NCBI RefSeq assembly: GCF_016811235.1
Contig: NZ_JAFBID010000004.1
Coordinates: forward strand, 62,001 to 126,000
Source of the DNA: Microvirga arabica
Lineage (GTDB): Bacteria; Pseudomonadota; Alphaproteobacteria; Rhizobiales; Beijerinckiaceae
Reading direction: 5' to 3'
Length of the DNA stretch: 64,000 nt
Shown here: positions 46,060 through 55,172 of the stretch, one piece after another
Numbering within the stretch: position 1 is the stretch's first letter
Layout: each line of letters begins with the position of its first letter
Notes under the pieces: generated by a model
Told to the model about the DNA's origin: nothing
The model's database searches: none
Seen by the model: only the letters and a program-made list of their open reading frames with translations
Program-made: the position numbers and the translations under genes

Positions 46060-46368
46060 ATGAAACTCTTGAATGGAATCCCTGTCGTGAGTATCGCAGC
46101 AATCGCTTTCGCCCATAGCTCTCATCCAAGCTGGGCTCAAGTGCCATGTGCTCCACGCGATGAAATCGTCGATGCACTTAGCGAACACTATAAGGAAGTT
46201 CCTGCGGGAATCGGCTTGGCGCCTCCGAGCCGCGTGTTCGAGCTATACGTCTCTGACGGTGGTACCTGGACGCTTTTGCTCACGACCGCAAGCGGGAGAT
46301 CCTGTGTGATCGGGGCTGGAGAGAACTGGGAATCCAGTACAGTATCGACCAAGGGAAGTGCCATCTAA
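46060..46368 (+). CDS. Small exported protein of unknown function
   Basis: A 102-residue protein with a signal peptide (MKLLNGIPVVSIAAIAFAHS) and a compact body containing two Cys (VPCAPRDEIV, GRSCVIGAG). The core FELYVSDGGTWTLLLTTASG alternates like a small beta sheet. Start at 46060 behind GGAG. Likely periplasmic; not recognised. Confidence 0.65.
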   Translation: MKLLNGIPVVSIAAIAFAHSSHPSWAQVPCAPRDEIVDALSEHYKEVPAGIGLAPPSRVFELYVSDGGTWTLLLTTASGRSCVIGAGENWESSTVSTKGSAI

Positions 46369-46905
46369 GCTCCGAAACAGCAGGCACGGGATATTTCGCA
46401 GGACAGAGACATCCTGACCTGGCGGCGGCAGAAGCGGTGGCGTGTCGCTCCAGGTACGGTGGCGTACCGGATTGTGGCTACTGATCCTTGATAGATAAAC
46501 CCTGTGAACGTGACGGCAGGTGTCAAATTGCAACCTGGTTCTCTGTGCCCCGTCTCGAGTTCAAGGCTTTGCCGGTTTAGAGCGTTAGCGGCGCTTCTCA
46601 TCATGGAAGGAGAGTGATCCATGCTGCACGGCCGAAACAGGTCTGGATACCCACAATCGGACAATGTGCCTCAGAGTTACAAATTGTTCATTGGGCTGTA
46701 AGGCTCTCTCTATGGGCAAACAGCAAAGTCTAGAGATGAGGCGCTCGTCGCAAGTCATCTTGGCAGTGTGTAGAAGACCCCTCTGCCGACACTGTGCGCC
46801 GGAAGCCCGCCTAATCAGATCAGATGCGAGTAGATCTACTGTCACAATCTGACCAGCATGCATGAGCCCAGCTTGATGGCGGCCAAGTACCCGGAGAGAC
46901 AATCT
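46369..46905. other. Intergenic with one possible small frame
   Basis: About 540 bases. Only the short frame at 46621-46701 has a good SD. A longer minus-strand frame (46585-46902) has no SD or recognised family. Confidence 0.35.
46621..46701 (+). CDS. Possible 26-residue peptide
   Basis: ATG at 46621 follows AAGGAG with 8-base spacing, an excellent SD, but the frame is short (MLHGRNRSGYPQSDNVPQ..., ending at TAA 46699-46701). It may be a real small protein or a truncated remnant. No homolog recognised. Confidence 0.25.
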   Translation: MLHGRNRSGYPQSDNVPQSYKLFIGL

Positions 46906-48753
46906 ATGATCAGCCGTGCCGCATGCATTGTCGTTGCACTTTATGTAGGGCTATCGCCCGCCACTGGGCAGGAGGAGGGATGGCGCCACGGCCTTGCCCT
47001 GATGGGAACGCCAAAGTACGAGATCGGCTTCGGCCACTTCGATTATGTTAACCCAGATGCTCCAAAGGGCGGCCTCGTACGATTTGGGGTGCAGGGTACC
47101 TTTGACAATTTCAATCTGGTCGTCTCCGGGGTGAAAGGCGAACTTGAGGCGGGCATCAGCCGGCTCTATGACACACTCATGACGCGCTCGATGGACGAGG
47201 TAGGAACGGTCTATGGTCTCCTGGCGGAAGCCGTGCGATACCCTGCGGACTACTCATCTGTTACCTATCGCCTCAATCGACATGCCCGATGGCACGATGG
47301 GAGAGCGGTGACACCCGAAGACGTCATCTTCTCCCTTGACTCGCTGAAGACCTACTCCCCGCTTTACGCGTTGTACTACAAGAACGTCTCTGAGGCAGAG
47401 AAGACAGGAGAGCGCGAGGTCACCTTCACCTTCAATGAAACCGGCAATCGGGAACTGCCGCAGATCGTCGGACAACTTCCTGTACTGCCGAAGCACTGGT
47501 GGGAAGCGACAGGCCCTGACGGCAAGTCGCGGAATATTGGGGAGACCACTCTAGAGCCCCCTTTGGGATCAGGCCCTTACCGGCTGAAGAGCTTTGAGGC
47601 GGGTCGCACGGCATCCTACGAGCGGGTTCCCGACTACTGGGGGGAAAGCCTCAACGTCAACCGTGGCCAGCACAACCTCGATGAGGTTCGATATGAGTAC
47701 TTTCGAGATGCGACAGTGCTCCTCGAAGCGTTCAAGGCAGATCGGATCGACTATCGCAGCGAGAACATCGCACGGCAGTGGGCAACTGCGTACGACTTTC
47801 CAGCTGTTCACGACGGCCGCGTGGTCAAGGAAGAGTTTCCGCTCCGTGCAATGGGTGTTATGCAAGCGCTGGTATTTAATCTGCGACAGGACAGGTTCAA
47901 AGACGAGCGCGTTCGCCGCGCATTTAACCTCGCCTTCGATTTTGAAGATATCAATCGCACTCTCTTCTACGGCTTGTACGACCGTATCGACTCGTTCTTC
48001 TTCGGTACCGACTTGGCTGCCACAGGCCTGCCCGAGGGACGAGAACTCGCGATCCTGGAGAGCTTGGGCGACAAAGTGCCGGCATCGGTGTTTACGGAGC
48101 CCTATCGCAATCCGATCAATGGAACGAACCAGGCCGTCCGCGACAATCTACGTGAAGCAATGCGTCTCCTCGAAGAGGCAGGATATGAGTTGAAAGGGGG
48201 GCGGATGGTGAGCAGGCTTACTGGCGAGCCGCTGACCGCCGAGTATATTACGGCTGATCAAAGCTTCGAGCGCGTGATCCTACCCTATCGGCAGGCGCTA
48301 GAGCGGATTGGCATCGGCCTGAGCGTTCGGGCGCTTGATCCTGCACAGTACCAGAACAGAGTACGCTCGTTCGATTTTGATATTACGACACATGTGTGGA
48401 CACAGAGTCTCTCGCCAGGCAACGAGCAGCGGGAGTACTGGGGTTCCGGCGCGGCGGATCAACCGGGGTCACAGAACATTGCCGGTATAAAGGACCCGGC
48501 CATCGACGCCTTGATCGAAAGAATCATTTTTGCTGGAGATCGTGAGGAACTCGTGGCAGCCACGAGGGCGCTCGACAGGGTTCTCCTCCACCACAACTAC
48601 GTGGTACCGCAGTGGTACTCGCTCGTAGCCCGTACCGCACGCTGGAACCGGTTCGGACGCCCGGTCGACCTCCCTCGGTATGGTGGATCAGCCTTTCCGG
48701 ACGTTTGGTGGTATGATCCGGCTCTGGCCGCCCGGGTAGGCACAGCGCGCTAA
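46906..48753 (+). CDS. Peptide-type ABC transporter binding protein (orphan)
   Basis: A 615-residue family 5 solute-binding protein of YejA type. The signal peptide (MISRAACIVVALYVGLSPATG) starts at 46906 behind GGAGAG. Landmarks: GHFDYVNPDAPKGGLVRFGV, LYDTLMTRSMDEVGTVYGLLA, YRLNRHARWHDGRAVTPEDV, and PDYWGESLNVNRGQHNLDEV. YejA-like proteins deliver oligopeptides or peptide antibiotics to YejBEF. No permease or ATPase gene is adjacent, as with the other binding protein at 8386. Confidence 0.88.
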   Translation: MISRAACIVVALYVGLSPATGQEEGWRHGLALMGTPKYEIGFGHFDYVNPDAPKGGLVRFGVQGTFDNFNLVVSGVKGELEAGISRLYDTLMTRSMDEVGTVYGLLAEAVRYPADYSSVTYRLNRHARWHDGRAVTPEDVIFSLDSLKTYSPLYALYYKNVSEAEKTGEREVTFTFNETGNRELPQIVGQLPVLPKHWWEATGPDGKSRNIGETTLEPPLGSGPYRLKSFEAGRTASYERVPDYWGESLNVNRGQHNLDEVRYEYFRDATVLLEAFKADRIDYRSENIARQWATAYDFPAVHDGRVVKEEFPLRAMGVMQALVFNLRQDRFKDERVRRAFNLAFDFEDINRTLFYGLYDRIDSFFFGTDLAATGLPEGRELAILESLGDKVPASVFTEPYRNPINGTNQAVRDNLREAMRLLEEAGYELKGGRMVSRLTGEPLTAEYITADQSFERVILPYRQALERIGIGLSVRALDPAQYQNRVRSFDFDITTHVWTQSLSPGNEQREYWGSGAADQPGSQNIAGIKDPAIDALIERIIFAGDREELVAATRALDRVLLHHNYVVPQWYSLVARTARWNRFGRPVDLPRYGGSAFPDVWWYDPALAARVGTAR

Positions 48754-48773
48754 AGCGGTCGTACGTGCATACC

Positions 48774-48804
48774 TTGATCCGATTTACTCCGTTCAGCGGA
48801 TCAA
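48774..48804 (+). terminator. Hairpin just after the peptide-binding protein gene
   Basis: TTGATCCG (48774-48781), loop of 15, CGGATCAA (48797-48804), starting 20 bases after the stop. No T run on the plus strand. Probable terminator by position. Confidence 0.4.
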
Positions 48805-48950
48805 AAGCGCATGCTTTCCACTTGAGGCTGCCGAGACTTAATGGAGGCGGCTCCTCCGGAGCCTAGCCAAACACGAGCGGTCGCCATGATCGCCTTCCGC
48901 CTCTATCTGATCCCGTAGGTATGCCATTGAGGGCGAGAGCAACGATTACA

Positions 48951-48982
48951 GATGCCCCATGTGGGGGTCCACATGGGGCATC
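48951..48982. repeat. 14-bp perfect inverted repeat
   Basis: GATGCCCCATGTGG (48951-48964), loop GGGT, exact complement (48969-48982). It lies 200 bases from the nearest gene, so it is either a second terminator or a protein-binding or structured-RNA element. Confidence 0.5.
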
Positions 48983-49835
48983 CAACCGAGGAGAGTGTCT
49001 TCTTCAGTGAGCCCCGTAGCAGACCTTTCCCTGAACCTCGGGAGGTGTTTGCAGCAGCCGCTACGCGCTCACGATGACAACCTCTACATCGGGCCCATGT
49101 TCACGGTCAGGCTCCGGTTCCGGTACGATCCTGTACCAACGAGGACACATGGCGCGTCTATTCGAAGTGAACTGCTCGTAGGTCACCACAGGTCGGTGCA
49201 GGCGATGCCCGATCTGATTAGAAAGCTTTCACCTTGTGGTTCTCGCGGAAGCTGAACTCAATGAACCTCGGTTCCAAACCGTGAGGTATATTCTCCAGGC
49301 GGACGCAATTCATGAAATGGCAATCGTATGCTCAAACCGTACAGTTCCGCACCATGACCACCTGCGATGCCGGAACTGGACCAGCGGTTTTGGCTTGTAC
49401 TTCTAGTCAACTGGCGGATCTCGTTTGGAACTAAGGCCATGCCAATGTGGCAGGCGATGCATTTCAATCGGATCTCGGCAGTGGCTGTGATGATGCAGAT
49501 GCTCCTGACCAAATGCTCTTCAGCTAACTGCCCCGCTCCTATGTTTCTGCATCAGGACGGGGCCTTCTGTTTGAGTTAGGCAGGTACATTCTGAGCGTTT
49601 TCAGACGCCGATGAGATGATCACGGCTCATGTGGGCTCCACAGGCCCGCCGGCAGCTTCGTGGCAATCTAAAGAGCCGCTGCCGTTACCCCTGCGGAGCG
49701 GCCGTCGAGATGGTTGAAGCGGATTAGCAGGGACATTAGCCAATTAATCATGCTGCTCACGGCAAGCTGCAAGTCGCGCAAGCGTAACGTGCGAGCTCAA
49801 GATTGTGGACATCGGAGATGCGCTCTTGGGGTTGC

Positions 49836-50717
49836 TTAAGAGGCGATCCTACCTTCGTCAGTCCTTGCCGAGCCTTTAGTTCCCTTTTCCTTCATCAGAG
49901 CGGCATCCAGCTCTGCACCGACCAGAACAGCAATCATTGAAAGCCAGACCCAGACCATAAAGCCCATCACTGCGCTAAGTGACCCGTAGAGTTCTACGAA
50001 GCTCCGGAAGGACGAAACGTACCAGGAAAAGAGAGCGGAACTCGCAACCCAAAGAGTGGCCGCGAGGAAGCTGCCCAGAATTATCGAGCGCCACCTAAAC
50101 GCTTTGCGGCTTGGTCCAAACCGGTAAATGACTGAGATCACCGCACTAACAATCAGCAGGAGTACTAGCCAGCGTAGGATTTCAATGAGATAGGTATGGC
50201 CGCCGCCGATCCCTAGCATCTTCAAGCCTGCGGGCACCAGCAGGACCGCACCGAGCGCGAATACGAGGAAGATGATCGCTCCGATAGTGAAGGTGAGGGT
50301 TGCCAACGTAAATGCAAAAAAGCCTCGGGTCTCCTTGCAGTCGAAAATAGTGTTCAAGCCACGAAACAGGGCCTTCGTCCCCTTGTTTGTGGCCCACACT
50401 AGCATGAAGAACCCGACGTATGGCGTGAACACCACAACCTGTTCCTGTGATGCTTCCGCCTCAGAAAGGCGCCGGACCTGCTGCATCAAAACAGAGACGC
50501 TGCCTTGCGGGATCAGCTCGGAATATGACCCTAACAAAGTGTCAAGCCGCAGGGGATCGACAAAGAGACTGACAAGCGTGACTATTGCGGCGAGCGCTGG
50601 AAAGAACGCGAGAAGCACGAAAAACGAGATACTAGCCGCGACAGAGGTAACACTGTGACTGAGAATGCCCCGCCAAACCCGCCACGTCGTAACATAGTAC
50701 ATGCTTTCTTGTGCCAT
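49836..50717 (-). CDS. YihY/BrkB-family membrane protein
   Basis: A 293-residue inner-membrane protein of the YihY/UPF0761 (BrkB) family with about six helices. Landmarks: SVTSVAASISFFVLLAFFPALAAIV near the start, PYVGFFMLVWATNKGTKALFRGLN, TYLIEILRWLVLLLIVSAVISVIYRFGPSRK and GSLSAVMGFMVWVWLSMIAVLVGAELDAAL near the end. It was once linked to ribonuclease BN by mistake; true function is unknown. It lies 79 bases after the GMC gene on the same strand and may be read through from that operon. Confidence 0.88.
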   Translation of the reverse strand: MAQESMYYVTTWRVWRGILSHSVTSVAASISFFVLLAFFPALAAIVTLVSLFVDPLRLDTLLGSYSELIPQGSVSVLMQQVRRLSEAEASQEQVVVFTPYVGFFMLVWATNKGTKALFRGLNTIFDCKETRGFFAFTLATLTFTIGAIIFLVFALGAVLLVPAGLKMLGIGGGHTYLIEILRWLVLLLIVSAVISVIYRFGPSRKAFRWRSIILGSFLAATLWVASSALFSWYVSSFRSFVELYGSLSAVMGFMVWVWLSMIAVLVGAELDAALMKEKGTKGSARTDEGRIAS

Positions 50718-50796
50718 CTGCTGTCAAACCTTCTCATGCGGAGCATAACTCATGCAACTTCCCAGGCTCCGGCATTAAAGCGCTGAGTTCAGGTCG

Positions 50797-52401
50797 CTAC
50801 TCTAGCTCCCGAATACTTGCACGGACTACGTCAGCGATCAGCAATGACAGCGCTGCAATCGTGAGTGTCGGATTAACTGATGCGATAGATGGAAAGGTGC
50901 TACTGCCTGCTATGAAGAGGTTTGGATGATCGTGAGAGCGGCAATTATGATCGACCACCGAGCTCCGAGGGTCACCTCCCATGATCGTCGTTCCCACGAG
51001 ATGGTTGTTTCGGACCCAATCCTCGTCGAACGTGATTTCTGTTGCGCCTAAGATATCGGCGATCCGCTTGTAATCGTTGCGCGTTTCTTCCGCACTCCGC
51101 CGGACGTACTCATCGATCGAATATCGGATCACCGGGCGTGGGATCCCAATCGGGTCCATCAGCGTCTCGCTCGGAACGATGCGGTTGCTCGGGTCAGGTA
51201 GCTGCTCGTGGAAGCTGTCCACGCGTAGCCGCCTGATGGATATGTCTCGGATCCTATTGTCAAGTCGGCTTCCAAGCAGCCCCTCATCCAGCGCGTTCTG
51301 CGTGATATCAAGTGTGTCCACTCTGTTGGCGAAGTGATACTTCCTGGCTGCGTAATGGCGCCTGAATGCACCATCCCGGAGGCTCACCACTGAGGTGATC
51401 TCCTGGGGTCCACGGCCGGGGTATACTGGCTCGCGTATAACCATATTGGCCCCGACGCCAGGATGATCCATCAGGTTGCGTCCCACCATATCGGACGAGT
51501 TGCCAACACCCGCGGGCGTCCTTTCCGACTTGGAGATGAGCATGAGCTTGGGCGTTTCAATTCCGTTGCACGCCAGGATAAATACGCGTCCGCGTATTGT
51601 ATGAGTCGCTTGTAGGGGATCCTTATACTGGATCGCCCGAACTCGCCGCTCAGGACCGACATCTATGAAATTGGCGACTGCGTTCTCGATGAGGCGCGCT
51701 CCGGCCTCTTCGGCCAGACGGACGTGGAGATCGCCGCTGTACTGAGCTCCTATCGGACAGATGGGCATGCAATTGTTATTCCCGCAGCAGGGCGGCCGTC
51801 CGCGGAATGGTTTTGTGTACCGGGCCACAGGTTCCGTGACCGTTGTAAGCCCAGCCGGACTCAATTTTCGGACCAGATACTGGTCCATGGTTGACAGTGG
51901 TATGGGAGGGAGCGGAAAGGCTGAACTCCGGGGCGGATCAAGCGCGCGCCCCTGGCCAGCAACGCCCATCTCGCGCTCCGCGCGACCGTAGTAGGGCTCC
52001 AGGAAATCATAATCGAACGGCCAGTCCCTTCCAACGCCATAAAGCGTTCGAAGCTTGAAGTCGCTCGGCAAAAGCCGCCAGGCCGCCGCTGCCCAGTGCC
52101 AAGTTGTGCCTCCGACGGCGCGGATGTACTGGTTATTATAGGCCACTGGACCTGCCTGTATCAGGTAAGCGCCCCAATCATCAGGCGTCGGATGTGGGGC
52201 CCAGTAGTGGGGCGGGTAGGGTGCCATGAAGTGCTTCTCAGGCGCAGCCCTGAACCGGTCCACAAGAACGTCGCGGTTCAAGCGTGGACCTGCTTCAAGG
52301 ATGAGGACGCTTAGGCCGGCCCGGGCAAGCTCATACGCAACGAGACTTCCGGCGACCCCAGATCCTACCACCACGACGTCGGCGTCAAGATCGCTGGCCA
52401 T
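50797..52401 (-). CDS. GMC-family FAD dehydrogenase with Fe-S-type Cys motif
   Basis: A 534-residue catalytic subunit. The start ATG at 52401 follows GTGGAGG. FAD fold: DADVVVVGSGVAGSLVAYEL. GMC features: AVGGTTWHWAAAAWRLLPSDF and the catalytic pair in NNHLVGTTIMGGDPRSS and SVNPTLTIAAL. Near residue 210, PPCCGNNNCMPICPIGAQYS has the C-C-x4-C-x3-C spacing of the 3Fe-4S site known from Burkholderia cepacia FAD-glucose dehydrogenase. It should oxidise a sugar or polyol and pass electrons through the cluster to the diheme cytochrome. It has no signal peptide; export would be with the Tat partner. Confidence 0.9.
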   Translation of the reverse strand: MASDLDADVVVVGSGVAGSLVAYELARAGLSVLILEAGPRLNRDVLVDRFRAAPEKHFMAPYPPHYWAPHPTPDDWGAYLIQAGPVAYNNQYIRAVGGTTWHWAAAAWRLLPSDFKLRTLYGVGRDWPFDYDFLEPYYGRAEREMGVAGQGRALDPPRSSAFPLPPIPLSTMDQYLVRKLSPAGLTTVTEPVARYTKPFRGRPPCCGNNNCMPICPIGAQYSGDLHVRLAEEAGARLIENAVANFIDVGPERRVRAIQYKDPLQATHTIRGRVFILACNGIETPKLMLISKSERTPAGVGNSSDMVGRNLMDHPGVGANMVIREPVYPGRGPQEITSVVSLRDGAFRRHYAARKYHFANRVDTLDITQNALDEGLLGSRLDNRIRDISIRRLRVDSFHEQLPDPSNRIVPSETLMDPIGIPRPVIRYSIDEYVRRSAEETRNDYKRIADILGATEITFDEDWVRNNHLVGTTIMGGDPRSSVVDHNCRSHDHPNLFIAGSSTFPSIASVNPTLTIAALSLLIADVVRASIRELE

Positions 52402-52418
52402 CTGACGGACCTCCACGC

Positions 52419-52928
52419 TTATAAGGGCACATGACCACCCTCCTTGGGTGGTTCGGCCCAATACCCTGTGGGCCCACCGCAGAACGTAGGGATGTTGTGC
52501 AAGCCAAGCGTGGGCCGGTACATCAGAGCGTGGGTATAGGTGGCCAACCGCTTTTCATTGTTGCTGCCATACCGGCCAGTATACCAGGCAGAGACGATCA
52601 CTGTCGCGGACCGGCGTTCCTCGTCTGTCATGATCTGTTTGGCGATCAGATCATCGATCTGGAGACCGCTGGTATCCGGCCGGTAGAGGAGACTTCGGAG
52701 TACGTTGAGTTTTGGCTGGCTGCCAGTTGCTTCGGCCAGCCCGTAAAAAATTCTCAAACCAACTTCTTCGTGCAGCATGCGCTTCCCGGTTAACATTTGC
52801 GACAAACGCATGAACTCGCTGAAGTGCAGCGGGGCCTCACCGGGCAGCGCGCGAGATGGCTGCGTGAGCGTACCGGCAGAGAGGCACGCCGCACCCTGAA
52901 TGATTTGACGTCTGCTCAACCCGCTCAT
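52419..52928 (-). CDS. Sorbitol/sugar dehydrogenase small subunit, Tat-exported
   Basis: A 169-residue protein with a Tat signal (MSGLSRRQIIQGAACLSAG) and a body of FAD-dependent sorbitol dehydrogenase small-subunit type: FMRLSQMLTGKRMLHEEVGL, YTGRYGSNNEKRLATYTHAL, ending HNIPTFCGGPTGYWAEPP. In the three-part family it acts as chaperone and carrier for the FAD subunit. It overlaps the cytochrome gene by 4 bases and ends 17 bases before the catalytic gene. Confidence 0.87.
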   Translation of the reverse strand: MSGLSRRQIIQGAACLSAGTLTQPSRALPGEAPLHFSEFMRLSQMLTGKRMLHEEVGLRIFYGLAEATGSQPKLNVLRSLLYRPDTSGLQIDDLIAKQIMTDEERRSATVIVSAWYTGRYGSNNEKRLATYTHALMYRPTLGLHNIPTFCGGPTGYWAEPPKEGGHVPL

Positions 52929-53686
52929 GGACTGCCCTCCGAAGCGGGCAATGTGGAGTAATAGGTGGTCACGGCCGTGATTTCGTTGTCTGTAAGGCGG
53001 GAAGCGAACGCGCGCATCCGCTCGAGAGGGTCGTTGTCCCTATGACCGGATTTGAACAGATGCATCTGATAAGACGAGTAGGTTGCGCTTAAGCCTGCTA
53101 GTAGCGGCGCCTCGGGTGGTTTGTTCTCGAGGCCCGGTGCATGACAGCTATCGCAGGCCGGCAGGGCCTTCTCGGGCAAGCCAAGTCGCGCAATGGCGCG
53201 ACCCTGGTCGAGCACGTCGAATCGAAGATTAGATGGTTTTCGCACGCGCTCCGCCTCGGTGAGACGGGCAAAATAGGCCGATACGTTGGCACGCTGCTCC
53301 TCGGTGAGGACGGCTGCAATGGGAGACATGACCGGGTTGGACCGCTCGCCCGACGCATAGTTCTGCAATTGCTTGAACATGTAGACCGGATTCTGGCCGG
53401 CGAGACGTGGCACAATACCCGCCGCGTCTCCTTCCCCGTTCCACCCGTGGCACGCCACGCAGGCGCCAAAGCCGCCGCGATTGATAGCGATCGCTCGTCC
53501 GGCAATCAAATCGGCGGCCGATAGCGAGGTGACGAGACCCATAGTAGAACCGCAAAGCAGAGTGGCCGAGAGCGGCAGAGCAAAGAAGCGACGACACCAT
53601 GTCGTAGATGTCCGATACTCTATTGCTACACTGAGCGGTTTGGTCCATTGAGGTGACAAGTTGAGCGCACCTGCTTCACGGGTCAT
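52925..53686 (-). CDS. Diheme cytochrome c of the second dehydrogenase module
   Basis: A 253-residue exported protein with two heme c motifs, CVACHGWNG and CDSCHAPG, in the c4-like layout shared with the proteins at 33153 and 37094 (NYASGERSNPVMSPIAAVL; VSAYFARLT; VTTYYSTLP). The first 35 residues precede a hydrophobic signal (RFFALPLSATLLCGSTMGLV), so the true start may be internal. It is first in a three-gene operon and is the likely electron acceptor of the flavoprotein. Confidence 0.87.
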   Translation of the reverse strand: MTREAGALNLSPQWTKPLSVAIEYRTSTTWCRRFFALPLSATLLCGSTMGLVTSLSAADLIAGRAIAINRGGFGACVACHGWNGEGDAAGIVPRLAGQNPVYMFKQLQNYASGERSNPVMSPIAAVLTEEQRANVSAYFARLTEAERVRKPSNLRFDVLDQGRAIARLGLPEKALPACDSCHAPGLENKPPEAPLLAGLSATYSSYQMHLFKSGHRDNDPLERMRAFASRLTDNEITAVTTYYSTLPASEGSP

Positions 53687-54182
53687 AATACTGCTATTCT
53701 GCGCAATGCAGAGTAGTTGTACGGGGTTGCCGGAGGATCATGCACTTCCGGCTGGAGACGGTGCGCTCCTGCACCATCAAAATCGAGCAGGATAGCGTGG
53801 CGGCTCGAATCCTTCAGTTCAATGTGACCGTCTTGCCTGCTTGCCTACATGCGGGAGGGGCACAGGAAGTCACGAACCGCCCAATCGTAGCGCAGAATAA
53901 GCTGAGCTGGCACTTGTGAGCCTTTGCCGCATCTGCAGTCGAGGCCGCTTGGTCCGCTACCCTCTTGTAGCGTCATGTCTTGCAAGCATTTCAGGGTTCA
54001 GGAGGAAGCGTCTTCAACAATCAACAGGTCAAATGGCTGTCCAGGATGTCCTCTGCAGAAGATCGTTCGTCGCGAGCGGCCGTGCGTGCAGCGGAATCAG
54101 TGCACTAGGGTACGCTCTGCATGCTGCGGAGATTGAACGTACTCGGCCTACACATGAGTTTTCTTTCAAAGGAGGGCACGTC
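53687..54182. other. Intergenic with one possible small frame
   Basis: About 500 bases upstream of the DUF6894 gene. Apart from the short frame at 53740-53919 no gene is supported. The promoter of the dehydrogenase operon should lie just beyond 53687. Confidence 0.35.
53740..53919 (+). CDS. Possible 59-residue protein
   Basis: The frame starts MHFRLETVRSCTIKIEQDSV at 53740 behind GGAGG, though the spacing is short (3 bases). It has mixed beta-like character and no signal peptide. No family recognised; weakly supported. Confidence 0.25.
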   Translation: MHFRLETVRSCTIKIEQDSVAARILQFNVTVLPACLHAGGAQEVTNRPIVAQNKLSWHL

Positions 54183-54485
54183 ATGCGCTATCATTTCTAC
54201 ATCTCAGATGGTGAACGCCTCTACATCGACAGCATCGGCGTTGAACTGCCGAGCCCGTCTGCAGCGATCGACCGAGCGTGGGGCACCGCCTCTCAGCTTA
54301 TGCTTGAGCTCGCCACTGAAGTTCCCGATTGGACGAAATGGCGGCTGCAAATCATCGATGAAGAGCAAGGCGACTGCTTGATCCTGCCGTTCTATTACAT
54401 CCAGCGAAGTGAGAGACTTCTCCGAGGATCCCCGCGCTTGAGTGGTATGATACCATGCGAGCTTGAACAGAAATTTTGGTGTTAA
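54183..54485 (+). CDS. DUF6894-family small protein
   Basis: A 100-residue protein starting MRYHFYISDGERLYIDSIGVE at 54183 behind AAAGGAGGG. The opening Y-x-F-x-x-x-D-G and later GVELPSPSAAIDRA match DUF6894, small cytoplasmic proteins common in Rhizobiales. It is a little longer than usual, with a C-terminal extension of about 30 residues. Function unknown. Confidence 0.75.
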   Translation: MRYHFYISDGERLYIDSIGVELPSPSAAIDRAWGTASQLMLELATEVPDWTKWRLQIIDEEQGDCLILPFYYIQRSERLLRGSPRLSGMIPCELEQKFWC

Positions 54486-54649
54486 CTGTGTAGTCCCAAC
54501 GGCGATGATCTGGATGACTACGGCATCGTGCTCGTCCACACACCTCACGCCCGGGGATGGCATAGGAGAAACCTCGTTACAGTAGAAGAATTTGTCCTGC
54601 TTCTATGTTGCCTTCATAAGTGAGTGTTCTTTTGACGAGGACTCGAATA

Positions 54650-54865
54650 CTAGAATGCAATGGCAAAACGTACGTTAGGGCCGAGCTCGGTTGGCCTACA
54701 TGTATCAACCTTGATCCTGCCTCGATCAGGAGGGGATTTCCGGACGGCGCCAGCTCTGGAGCCTAAGTCTCCGACTTCTAGCGCTGACGCAACGTACTCA
54801 GATTCGCCGGTAAACAGGTGGATGAGCACAAAGCCCACTGCGTAGATCCCGGTCAGAATAGGCAC
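54650..54865 (-). CDS. Possible small membrane protein
   Basis: A 71-codon frame starting GTG at 54865 (MPILTGIYAVGFVLIHLFTG), giving one N-terminal hydrophobic helix followed by a polar tail. Codon choice is like the neighbours. The SD is weak, so this is a tentative call. Confidence 0.35.
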   Translation of the reverse strand: MPILTGIYAVGFVLIHLFTGESEYVASALEVGDLGSRAGAVRKSPPDRGRIKVDTCRPTELGPNVRFAIAF

Positions 54866-54946
54866 AGGATTCTCTATGGTAGAAGCGCCGCGCCTAATCA
54901 GTAGCTCTGGCAGAACAGTAGTCTTGGGAAACGTTGGAGGTTTGCA

Positions 54947-55111
54947 ATGAGTGCCTCCGAGACCCGCTCGCTACCGTACCGAATTGCACTTCAAGCAAGC
55001 TCCTGGCCAGGAACAGGTCATCCGAACCGCTGTTGTTTCAACAATTCAAGGCAGTTGCTTCCGGTCAGCGCCGCGCCGTCCACGCCCTGGCAGTTCTTAG
55101 CCAACGACTAG
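54947..55111 (+). CDS. Possible 54-residue protein
   Basis: ATG at 54947 follows GGAGG at 54936-54940 with ideal spacing. The product (MSASETRSLPYRIALQASSW...) has two adjacent Cys and no known family. It lies 61 bases upstream of the PRC-repeat gene on the same strand and could be cotranscribed with it. Confidence 0.4.
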   Translation: MSASETRSLPYRIALQASSWPGTGHPNRCCFNNSRQLLPVSAAPSTPWQFLAND

Positions 55112-55172
55112 CTCCGGCGGCCGCCCAACAAATGGTGCCGAACCGCTCACCTGACCTGCAACGGAGATGACG

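Larger units (their letters stand above)
48754..49835. other. Long intergenic region with several hairpins
   Basis: About 1080 bases between convergent genes. It holds the hairpins at 48774-48804 and 48951-48982, plus a terminator-like structure at 49530-49563 (GCCCCG/CGGGGC followed by CTTCTGTTT). No convincing gene; short frames at 49258-49512 (minus) and 49367-49579 (plus) overlap each other. Confidence 0.4.
54486..55172. other. Intergenic with two possible small genes
   Basis: About 690 bases that hold only the possible genes at 54650-54865 (minus) and 54947-55111 (plus). The intervals around them show nothing further. Confidence 0.35.

Noticed and set aside
46585-46902. 105-codon minus-strand frame
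   Set aside because: No SD and no family recognised; considered as a possible transposase remnant, but no motif supports it.
49258-49579. Two overlapping opposite-strand frames of 70-84 codons
   Set aside because: Neither has an SD and they exclude each other; the end of the plus frame lies in a terminator-like hairpin.
54999-55025. GGAAC followed at about 16 bases by TGTT, like a general-stress sigma (EcfG) promoter
   Set aside because: The -10 half does not match the expected CGTT, and it lies inside a possible small gene; too weak to call.
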